Assembly: GCA_050012355.1 (NCBI GenBank)
Contig: JBEKHI010000289.1
Location: 1-11,201 of the forward strand
Length of the DNA: 11,201 nucleotides
Source: JBEKHI01 sp050012355
GTDB taxonomy: Bacteria > Actinomycetota > Actinomycetes > Streptosporangiales > Streptosporangiaceae
Reading direction: 5' to 3'
Shown: positions 1 through 5,411 of the stretch, one piece after another
How positions within the stretch are numbered: the stretch's first letter is position 1
Layout: each line of letters starts with the position of its first letter
Made by a program: the position numbers and the translations under genes
The notes under the pieces: model-generated
Databases searched by the model: none
What the model saw: only the letters and a program-made list of their open reading frames with translations
What the model was told of the DNA's origin: nothing

Positions 1-160
1 GGTGGATGTCCTGATACTGGTAGGTGAACTCGGCACCGAGCTCGTCGGTGGGACCGTCGATCTCCCCGGTCCACCAGCTGCCGACATCGTTGATGGCGGC
101 GAAGGCTTCCTCCGGAGTGCGGTCGGTCGTAAAGCTGATGGTGAGGTTGTCATCGTTCAT
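1..160 (-). CDS. SRPBCC/AHSA1-like domain protein, N-terminal part (cut by window edge)
   Basis: The 53 visible codons begin MNDDNLTISFTTDRTPEEAF and continue with a GSWWTGEIDGPTDELGAEFTY-like stretch. This is the usual start of AHSA1/START-like (SRPBCC) proteins: a first beta strand, an alpha helix built on 'PEEAFAAI', then the W-W motif of the helix-grip fold. Such proteins bind hydrophobic ligands in the cytoplasm; no substrate can be read here. The ATG is preceded by a GGAGA ribosome site about 8 bases upstream and lies 17 bp after the stop of the ArsR-type gene, so it is the third gene of the same operon. The C-terminal part lies outside the window. Confidence 0.8.
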   Translation of the reverse strand, partial: MNDDNLTISFTTDRTPEEAFAAINDVGSWWTGEIDGPTDELGAEFTYQYQDIH

Positions 161-177
161 GGTGGGTCTCCGATTCG

Positions 178-516
178 TTACGTGTTCTCAGCTTCGATTG
201 CGTTCTTGATGGCGGCTAGCTGGCCGTCCCACGCGCCGGCGGCGGTGTCGAGCCAGCGGGCGGCGAGCCGCAACGGCTCCGGCCGTAGCCGGTAGCGGAC
301 CTCCCGGCCTGTCTTTTGCGAGTCGACGAGTCCGGCGCTGGCCAGCGTGGCCAGGTGCTTGGCCACCGCCTGGCGGGTAATCGCCAGGTCCTCGGCGATG
401 GCGGTCGCGGTGGCGACTCCGCGCGCGGCCAGGACGCCGATCACCTGGCGGCGGCTCGGGTCCGCCAGGGCGACGAACACGGCCGCGATTGTGCCCGGGG
501 CAGGGTCGCGGCTCAC
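178..516 (-). CDS. ArsR-family winged-helix transcriptional regulator
   Basis: A 112-residue protein, normal for the compact ArsR class. It shows the ArsR start 'ALADPSRRQVIGVLA' (about residues 16-30), a recognition helix in 'ITRQAVAKHLATLASAGLV' (about 46-64), and the wing 'GREVRYRLRP' (about 70-79). It has no cysteine, so a thiol-metal site of the ArsR/SmtB kind is absent. It belongs with the ArsR proteins that sit beside AHSA1-like genes and act as dimeric repressors of their own operon. Translation starts at GTG, and its GTGA overlaps the TGA of the upstream SRPBCC gene, suggesting coupled translation; the ribosome site itself is weak. The two palindromes at 1021-1080 are the likely operators. 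Family assignment is firm; the inducer is unknown. Confidence 0.9.
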   Translation of the reverse strand: MSRDPAPGTIAAVFVALADPSRRQVIGVLAARGVATATAIAEDLAITRQAVAKHLATLASAGLVDSQKTGREVRYRLRPEPLRLAARWLDTAAGAWDGQLAAIKNAIEAENT

Positions 517-989
517 GAGTTCTCTGCGTATGCCCTGATGACGTCGAGCTCGATCACCCAGCCTTCGGAGTTCCCCTCGTAGGCGCGTCGCCGAGCGTGC
601 TCGTCCACCGCCGCGGCCGCGAAGCCGCTTTCTACCACCGAGAGCCGGGTCCCGCCGGGCTCTGGCGTCAAGGTGAGGGTGACGCGGGTGTGCAGGAGCT
701 GGTCGTCCGGTACGTCGATCCGGCGCCCCTCCGCACCGCTGACCATCCAGCGGAAGCTCGCGGCGCGTGGCGGGTCGATGTCAATCCGCTCCACCAGGAA
801 GTCCCCGTGCTCGGGATGGTGCACGATCGCCCGGTCCTGCGTGATCCGCTCGATGAGGCTTAGGTCGAGCGCGTTGCCGTCGTTGATCCACCAACCGGGG
901 ATCGAGACGACTTCCCAGACCTTCTCGGCCGGTGCCGCGATGAGGATGTCTCGCTCGATGGTGTCGCTAACGTTGCCGCTGACTGCCAT
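513..989 (-). CDS. SRPBCC/AHSA1-like domain protein
   Basis: A 158-residue protein starting MAVSGNVSDTIERDILI. It has the SRPBCC pattern: strand 'IERDILIAAPAEKVWEVV', a W-W turn ('IPGWW', about residues 30-34), a central strand region, 'TRVTLTLTPEPGGTRLSVVESGF' in the second sheet, and the long C-terminal helix around 'YEGNSEGWVIELDVIRAYAE'. The fold makes a hydrophobic cavity and is used for lipid or aromatic ligand binding, or as an Hsp90-activator-like domain; the ligand cannot be predicted. An in-frame ATG 39 bases upstream (1028) exists, but the ATG at 989 has a strong GGAGGGAAG ribosome site and begins the conserved domain, so I prefer it. The longer version would also run into the operator region. 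It is the first gene of the operon with the ArsR gene and the gene at 1-160. Confidence 0.88.
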   Translation of the reverse strand: MAVSGNVSDTIERDILIAAPAEKVWEVVSIPGWWINDGNALDLSLIERITQDRAIVHHPEHGDFLVERIDIDPPRAASFRWMVSGAEGRRIDVPDDQLLHTRVTLTLTPEPGGTRLSVVESGFAAAAVDEHARRRAYEGNSEGWVIELDVIRAYAENS

Positions 990-1020
990 TTCTGTTCTTC
1001 CCTCCGTCGGCTTCCGGTCT

Positions 1021-1044
1021 ATGTGCAACTCCAGCTTTGCACAT
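1021..1044. promoter_or_regulatory. Palindromic operator 1 upstream of the SRPBCC-ArsR operon
   Basis: Perfect inverted repeat with 8-bp arms ATGTGCAA and TTGCACAT around an 8-bp centre (CTCCAGCT). It lies 32 bp upstream of the ATG at 989, where promoter and operator would be expected. It shares the core GCAACTCCA with the second palindrome at 1051-1080. I infer it is bound by the ArsR-type repressor encoded downstream. Confidence 0.7.
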
Positions 1045-1050
1045 CATGAC

Positions 1051-1080
1051 CGAATGCGCAACTCCAAGGTTGCACATTCG
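1051..1080. promoter_or_regulatory. Palindromic operator 2 upstream of the SRPBCC-ArsR operon
   Basis: Inverted repeat with 12-bp arms (CGAATGCGCAAC and GTTGCACATTCG, one mismatch) around TCCAAG. Its centre is 33 bp from the centre of operator 1, about three helical turns, so two dimers could bind the same DNA face. It lies 7-36 bp beyond the stop codon of the oxidoreductase gene and could also fold as a transcript hairpin for that gene, but it has no T tract. Confidence 0.68.
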
Positions 1081-1086
1081 CCGGCG

Positions 1087-1947
1087 TTAGCGAGGTAGCA
1101 GCCCGAGCCGGTCGGCGAACGCGGAGATCTCCGCCCGCTGCCCGGCCAGGTCAGGTGAGGTGGTGCCCACCACGAGCCGGGTCACGCCATCGCGAGCGCG
1201 GGATTCGACCTCGGCCTCGGTCAGGTCGATGGATGCCCAGCGGGTGTACTCCAGCGCATCCGGGTCGCGGCCGGCCTCAGCGGCGGCTGCCCGCATGAGC
1301 TCTAGCTGGCTGGCGCGTTCGGCCGGGGTGAGCCGGCCGCCAGGGAAGTAACCGTCGCCCCGGCGGCCGGCCCGGCGGGCGGCGGCCCGGCTGGACCCGC
1401 CGACATGGACCGGGAGTGTCGTGGCATGCCACGGCTTCGGGAAGCTGCACAGGCTCGTGAAGGAGAAGAACTCCCCATCGAAGCTGACGCCGCTCTCGTC
1501 CCCCGACCACAGCAGGCGCAATACGTCGATCGCCTCGTCGGCGCGGTGCCCGCGGGTGGCGAAGTCAACGTCCAGTGCCGCCGCCTCACCTGGCAAACTG
1601 CCCAGGCCAACGGTCAGCAGGCGCATCCGGCCACCGGAGAGCACATCGATGGTCGCGAGCCGTTTGGCGAGCACCACCGGGTGGTGATAGGGCAGCAGGA
1701 GCACCGCTGTGCCGAGCAGGATCCGCTCAGTGGCAGCCGCCACGAAGCTCAGGCACTCAAGCGGATCGGCGACCGCGAGCGTCGGCGGGAATTCGAAGCC
1801 GCCCATTGCCGCGCCCGGGTACAGGGCGATGTGCTCCGGAACATAGAAAGACTCGAAGCCGCACTCCTCGGCGTGCCTGGCGACCGCGGCCATGGTGCCA
1901 GGGTCAGTGCCGTGGTAGGCGGTGTTGTAGCTGATCCCGAACTTCAC
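1087..1947 (-). CDS. LLM-class oxidoreductase, probably F420-dependent
   Basis: A 286-residue luciferase-like monooxygenase-fold (TIM barrel) protein. Visible family signatures: MKFGISYNTA strand 1; 'FESFYVPEHIALYPG' (residues 31-45) with the acidic/His pair of the cofactor site; 'ERILLGTAVLLLPYHHPVVLAKRLATIDVLSGGRMRLLTVGLG' (74-116), the classic LLM core; 'RADEAIDVLRLLW'; 'FDGEFFSF'; 'PVHVGGSSRAAARRAGRRGDGYFP' (179-202), which contacts the cofactor phosphate. Layout and length match the TIGR03619-type F420-dependent subfamily, though FMN use is not excluded from sequence alone. The substrate is unknown. Translation starts at GTG, overlapping the TGA of the MerR-type gene (GTGA), with a GGAGG ribosome site inside that gene. 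The two are therefore co-transcribed and translationally coupled, making this the likely output of the MerR-type regulator. Confidence 0.9.
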   Translation of the reverse strand: MKFGISYNTAYHGTDPGTMAAVARHAEECGFESFYVPEHIALYPGAAMGGFEFPPTLAVADPLECLSFVAAATERILLGTAVLLLPYHHPVVLAKRLATIDVLSGGRMRLLTVGLGSLPGEAAALDVDFATRGHRADEAIDVLRLLWSGDESGVSFDGEFFSFTSLCSFPKPWHATTLPVHVGGSSRAAARRAGRRGDGYFPGGRLTPAERASQLELMRAAAAEAGRDPDALEYTRWASIDLTEAEVESRARDGVTRLVVGTTSPDLAGQRAEISAFADRLGLLPR

Positions 1948-2345
1948 AGTGCCTCCGTGTCAGGGACAGGCTGCCCGAGGCGAAGGGCCAGGCAATCGTC
2001 GCCATCACCGTCCTCGCAGACCTCGGCCAGCAGGCGCAGTCGGCAGCGCAGTCGGCTGAGCTCGGCGATCTGCTTCTCGGTCTGGTCAAGCTTGGTCCTG
2101 GCAGCCCGGGCAATGTCGCCGGTCTCAGTCGGGCTGAGCAGATCCCGGATCTCACTCAGCGTGAACCCCAGTTGCCTCGCCCGGCGGATAAAGGTCAGCC
2201 TGCGCTGGTCAGCCTCGGAGTACTCGCGGTAACCGGAGCCTTGCCGTTCGGGCAACGCCAGCAGCCCCTTGCGCTGATAAAAGCGCACGGTCTCGACGCC
2301 AACCCCCTCCGCGGCGGCCAGCTTGCCGATAGTCAGTCCAGCCAT
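1944..2345 (-). CDS. MerR-family transcriptional regulator with a C-X7-C metal-loop-like tail
   Basis: A 133-residue protein. The N-terminal winged helix reads LTIGKLAAAEGVGVETVRFYQRKGLL (residues 4-29) and 'GYREYSEADQRRLTFIRRARQLGFTLSEIRDLL' (38-70). A dimerisation coiled coil follows (about 78-108), and then C110-EDGDGDD-C118. The spacing of this pair equals the Cu(I)-binding loop of CueR. The residue aligned with CueR Ser77 is Thr75, so the extra cysteine of Hg/Zn/Cd sensors is missing. The tail resembles monovalent-metal sensors, but no metal pump is nearby; its coupled neighbour is an oxidoreductase. An in-frame ATG 39 bases upstream lies inside the promoter. The chosen ATG begins about 7 bases after the -10 box, as expected for a leaderless mRNA. 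MerR proteins activate by untwisting an over-long promoter spacer. Family certain; effector open (metal, thiol stress or an organic ligand). Confidence 0.9.
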   Translation of the reverse strand: MAGLTIGKLAAAEGVGVETVRFYQRKGLLALPERQGSGYREYSEADQRRLTFIRRARQLGFTLSEIRDLLSPTETGDIARAARTKLDQTEKQIAELSRLRCRLRLLAEVCEDGDGDDCLALRLGQPVPDTEAL

Positions 2346-2352
2346 GATCCAC

Positions 2353-2384
2353 AAGCTAGCGCCCGTACTACGGTACGGAGTCAA
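2353..2384 (-). promoter_or_regulatory. MerR-type promoter/operator (20-bp spacer with palindrome)
   Basis: On the minus strand: -35 TTGACT (2379-2384), a 20-bp spacer, and -10 TAGCTT (2353-2358). The spacer is one base or more longer than the sigma70-type optimum, as in MerR-activated promoters. It holds the palindrome CCGTAC-CGTA-GTACGG (2363-2378). Both the half-sites and the TTGACTCCGTAC run match the mer operator of Tn21/Tn501 as I remember it. Transcription would begin at or next to the ATG at 2345, so the mRNA is probably leaderless. It should drive both the merR-type and oxidoreductase genes under autoregulation. Confidence 0.85.
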
Positions 2385-2606
2385 CTTCAGGCGGCGAGGC
2401 CGGCCACCTTAACGTCATCGGCGCAGCAGGCTGTTCCCGGTCGGTGTTGCATTATCCGCACTCTTGGATGGGTAGGGCGGCCCTCACCAGAAACGGCGGG
2501 CGGTGCGCCTAGTCGTGGTAGCCGTACCTGAGGACACTGGCTGCCACGATCGATCTCGCGGCGGGCCGCGGGCAGCATCGAGGTATGGACACAAACATAG
2601 TTACCG

Positions 2607-2641
2607 ATGGCGGTTACAACGTCGCCATTATGAACGACAAT
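2607..2641 (+). promoter_or_regulatory. Possible promoter/operator of the first two-component system
   Basis: Positions 2585-2647 are only about 44% G+C, far below the surrounding coding DNA, and read like a promoter region. An inverted repeat, ATGGCG (2607-2612) and CGCCAT (2623-2628), surrounds GTTACA (2613-2618), a plausible -35. Seventeen bases later comes GACAAT (2636-2641), a plausible -10, six bases before the ATG at 2648. Together these suggest leaderless transcription of the kinase gene from 2648. Both boxes are imperfect, so this is a hypothesis. Confidence 0.35.
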
Positions 2642-2647
2642 CACATC

Positions 2648-4054
2648 ATGACCGGCTCGGCCGCGTCGCCGTGGCGACGTATCCTGAGGGCGCCCTTTAC
2701 CCGGCGCTCCTGGGCGGAGTTCGTTTACACGCTGGTCACCCTCCCGGTCGCCATCGCCGGCGTCGTCTACACCGCGGTCACAGTGGAACAGGGGTTCCTC
2801 TGGGCACTTTCGGCGTCTGGCATGCACAAGCTCGCCTCGGCCAACCGCTACTTCGCGCGTGAGCTGCTCGGCGAGGACGTTCCGGCCCCGCCGGCGCCGG
2901 GGCCCACGCTGGCCTTCAAGGTGCGGACGCCGGACGCCGCGCGTCTGGCCGGCCTCGTCGTGGACGCCGACGGCACGACACGAGTGTGGGAGGGTCAGGC
3001 CGGGCTGACCAGCTACAACCTCCCGCAGTACCGGATCACCGAACTGGCCGCCGAGGCGGGCATCAAGATTGACGACATCCAGCCAAGAAACGCGGCGCTC
3101 AACTGGATGCGCGGCCGGGCATGGAGCCCAGTTGCCTGGCGGGCGCGTGCCTACTTCGCCCTGAAGCTGCCGCTCTCCGTCGTCGGCTTGGTCGCGGCCG
3201 CCGGATGCTGGCTGGGCGGCGTGTTCTGCCTGGCCTTTCCGGTCTGGTGGGCGTTCCTGCCGCAGTTCCGTATCGTCCCCCTCGGCCCCGCGTTCTCGGT
3301 CTTCCCAATTAGCGCCGCGCTGCTGCTGGTCGCGGCCCCGTGGCTCATGCACGGCACCGCTGAGGCCGACCGCCGGCTGGTGCGGGGCCTGCTCGGCCCG
3401 AGCACGCACGCCGAGCGGATCCGCGCCCTCGAAGAGAGCCGGGCGCACGCGGTGGACGACTCGGCGGCAAGGCTCCGCGGTATCGAGCGGGACCTGCACG
3501 ACGGTACCCAGGCGCAGCTCGTGGCCCTGGGCATGAAGCTGGGCCTGGCCAGGGAGAAGCTAGATGACGGTTCCCAGCCCGACCTGGCACGGGTCACCCA
3601 GCTAGTCGAGGACGCCCACCGCGGTGTCATCGAGGCGATCGCCGATCTGCGGACGCTGGCCCGCGGCATTCATCCGCCGGTGCTGGACAACGGCCTCGCG
3701 GACGCGCTGGCCACGCTCGCGGAACGCAGCGCGGTCCCCGTCGAGCTGGTCATCGACATCCCGGAGCGGCCATCCGACGCTATCGAGACGATCGCCTACT
3801 TCTCCGCCGCCGAACTGCTCACCAACGTGGCCAAGCACAGCGGTGCCCGGCACGCTACCGTCGAAGCCGTGCACGTCCTGGGCCTGCTACGGATCCGTGT
3901 CACCGACGACGGCAACGGCGGCGCCCGCCCGTTCGCGGGCGGGGGCTTGCGCGGACTCGCCGATCGCGTCCGCACCGTCGATGGGCGCCTAGAAGTCGAC
4001 AGCCCCAGCGGCGGTCCCACCACGATCACCGTCGAACTGCCATCCCACGCCTGA
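2648..4054 (+). CDS. Sensor histidine kinase, NarL/LuxR-system type (HisKA_3 + HATPase)
   Basis: 468 residues if translated from 2648. In-frame ATGs at 2585 and 2630 would add 21 or 6 residues, but that stretch is AT-rich, lacks coding bias and has no spaced ribosome site. The N-terminal half resembles the actinobacterial multi-helix 'Sensor' domain: a membrane segment at about residues 25-45, then a soluble stretch (87-155), and further membrane segments at about 169-205 and 215-233. The kinase core has the HisKA_3 motif 'ERDLHDGTQAQL' with phospho-acceptor His284, and the ATPase N box 'ELLTNVAKHS' (Asn393). It also has the G1 box 'VTDDGNGG' (418-425) and the G2 box 'GGGLRGLADRV'. It would autophosphorylate at the membrane and pass phosphate to the regulator 12 bp downstream. 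Family firm; signal unknown. The sensor region is shorter in the membrane and longer in soluble sequence than I would expect. Confidence 0.9.
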   Translation: MTGSAASPWRRILRAPFTRRSWAEFVYTLVTLPVAIAGVVYTAVTVEQGFLWALSASGMHKLASANRYFARELLGEDVPAPPAPGPTLAFKVRTPDAARLAGLVVDADGTTRVWEGQAGLTSYNLPQYRITELAAEAGIKIDDIQPRNAALNWMRGRAWSPVAWRARAYFALKLPLSVVGLVAAAGCWLGGVFCLAFPVWWAFLPQFRIVPLGPAFSVFPISAALLLVAAPWLMHGTAEADRRLVRGLLGPSTHAERIRALEESRAHAVDDSAARLRGIERDLHDGTQAQLVALGMKLGLAREKLDDGSQPDLARVTQLVEDAHRGVIEAIADLRTLARGIHPPVLDNGLADALATLAERSAVPVELVIDIPERPSDAIETIAYFSAAELLTNVAKHSGARHATVEAVHVLGLLRIRVTDDGNGGARPFAGGGLRGLADRVRTVDGRLEVDSPSGGPTTITVELPSHA

Positions 4055-4066
4055 GACAGGGGCAGC

Positions 4067-4711
4067 ATGCGCATCGTCATCGCTGAAGACGCCGCCGTGA
4101 TCAGGGCGGGTCTGACCGAGATCCTCACCGACCGCGGGCACGAGATCGTGTCCGCGGTCGGTGACGCGGAGGCGCTGAGAGACGCGGTCTCCGCCCAGAA
4201 GCCGGACGTCGCGATCATCGACGTGCGGATGCCGCCCAGCCACACCGACGAAGGACTGCGCGCCGCGATCGCGATCCGCCGTGAGCACCCCGACGTCGGC
4301 ATTCTCGTGTTTTCCCAGTACATCGAGACCCGCTACGCCGCCGAGTTGCTCGCCACCCGATCCGGCGGAGTCGGCTACCTGCTCAAGGACAGGGTCGCCA
4401 ACGTCGCCGAGTTCACCGACGCTATCGCCAGGGTCGCGGCCGGCGGCACCGCCTTCGACCCCGAGGTCGTCAGCGGCCTGCTGAACGCGAGCCGTCACGC
4501 CAGCGCCCTCGCGGTCCTCACCACCCGTGAGCAAGACGTTCTCGGCCTGATGGCCGAAGGCCGGTCCAATAGCGCCATCGCTGACCACCTCGTTGTCTCC
4601 GAACGCGCCGTCGAAAAGCACATCAGCAATATCTTCAGCAAGCTCGGCCTGCCGCCGTCCGACTCCGATCACCGCCGCGTCCTCGCCGTCCTCGCCTACC
4701 TCGGCACGTGA
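4067..4711 (+). CDS. NarL/FixJ-family response regulator (LuxR-type HTH)
   Basis: 214 residues. The receiver domain (1-118) has the acidic pair Glu7/Asp8, phospho-acceptor Asp52 ('AIIDVRMPP'), Ser83 as the switch Ser/Thr and Lys107 ('GYLLKDR'), all the residues needed for phosphorylation. A linker leads to the LuxR-type helix-turn-helix at about 150-196 ('LTTREQDVLGLMAEGRSNSAIADHLVVSERAVEKHISNIFSKLGL'-type segment). It starts 12 bp after the kinase stop with an AGGGG ribosome site, so the pair is one transcription unit and cognate. It would dimerise on phosphorylation and bind DNA. No target is visible; autoregulation of the kinase promoter is possible. Confident in family and pairing. Confidence 0.94.
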   Translation: MRIVIAEDAAVIRAGLTEILTDRGHEIVSAVGDAEALRDAVSAQKPDVAIIDVRMPPSHTDEGLRAAIAIRREHPDVGILVFSQYIETRYAAELLATRSGGVGYLLKDRVANVAEFTDAIARVAAGGTAFDPEVVSGLLNASRHASALAVLTTREQDVLGLMAEGRSNSAIADHLVVSERAVEKHISNIFSKLGLPPSDSDHRRVLAVLAYLGT

Positions 4712-4726
4712 CACCGGGCTGACACC
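4709..4726 (+). promoter_or_regulatory. 11-bp-spaced direct repeats before the OmpR-type regulator
   Basis: TGACACC occurs at 4709-4715 and again at 4720-4726, exactly 11 bp apart. OmpR/PhoB-family regulators bind head-to-tail direct repeats of about this spacing, and the site lies 23 bp upstream of such a regulator's ATG. It may be an autoregulatory site. The first repeat includes the stop codon of the preceding gene, and no good -10 box follows, so chance is possible. Confidence 0.35.
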
Positions 4727-4748
4727 CAGCCTGTGGCACTGTGGGGGC

Positions 4749-5411
4749 ATGAGGGTGCTTGTCGTCGAGGATTTCGAAGTGCTCGCCGAGGCCATTGCCA
4801 AGGGCCTCCGCCACGAGGGCATGGCGGTGGACGTCGCGACCGACGGCGGTGACGCTCTGGAACAGATCGCCTGCACGCGATACGACGTGGTGGTGCTTGA
4901 CCGGGATCTGCCCGTGCTGCATGGCGACGAGGTGTGCCGCCGGATCGTGGCGGGCGGCTCCGGGAGCAGAGTGCTGATGCTGACCGCCGCCAGCACGGTC
5001 GCCGACCGGGTAGACGGGCTCGGTATCGGCGCGGACGACTATCTGCCGAAACCTTTCGACTTCGCCGAGCTGGTGGCCCGGGTGCGGGCGCTGGCTAGGC
5101 GCTCGGCGCCGGCGGTCCCGCCAGTGCTGTCCCGAGGTGGCCTGTCGGTTGACCCTTCTCGCCGGGTGGCGGTACGCGACGGCCGGCGGCTGGACCTGAG
5201 CGCGAAGGAGTTCGCCGTGCTCGAGTGCCTGCTGGCGGCGGGGGACAGGATGGTTTCCGCCGAGGAACTGCTGGAACGGGTCTGGGACTCAGCGGCCGAT
5301 CCGTTCACCACGGCGGTGAAGTCCACGATCCGGCGGCTCCGGCTCAAGCTCGGCGACCCGCCGGTGATCGAGACGGTTCGTGAGGGCGGCTACCGGATCG
5401 GTGCGGCATGA
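4749..5411 (+). CDS. OmpR/PhoB-family response regulator
   Basis: 220 residues starting MRVLVVEDFEVLAEAIAKGL. The receiver domain has Glu7/Asp8, phospho-acceptor Asp51 ('VVVLDRDLPVLHGDEV'), Thr79 and Lys101 ('DDYLPKPF'). The C-terminal winged helix runs from about 127 to 220, with 'RRLDLSAKEFAVLECLLAAGDRMVSAEELLERVWD' and the recognition segment 'TAVKSTIRRLRLKLGDPPVIETVREGGYRIG'. An open frame extends upstream into the preceding gene, but the receiver domain begins at this ATG, which has a GGGGG-rich ribosome site. It follows the LuxR-type regulator after a 37-bp gap, so it may be on the same transcript or have its own promoter. Its stop overlaps the start of the next kinase (ATGA), marking those two as the cognate pair. 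Confidence 0.94.
   Translation: MRVLVVEDFEVLAEAIAKGLRHEGMAVDVATDGGDALEQIACTRYDVVVLDRDLPVLHGDEVCRRIVAGGSGSRVLMLTAASTVADRVDGLGIGADDYLPKPFDFAELVARVRALARRSAPAVPPVLSRGGLSVDPSRRVAVRDGRRLDLSAKEFAVLECLLAAGDRMVSAEELLERVWDSAADPFTTAVKSTIRRLRLKLGDPPVIETVREGGYRIGAA

Noticed and set aside
2387..3499. Long open frame (about 370 codons) on the minus strand opposite the first histidine kinase
   Set aside because: It is rich in Arg, Gly, Pro and Asp with no domain pattern and runs antisense to a gene with clear kinase motifs. Such frames are common in high-GC DNA.
3989..4996. Minus-strand frame (about 335 codons) across both response regulators
   Set aside because: Antisense to two well-supported regulators and spanning their intergenic gap; no protein family features.
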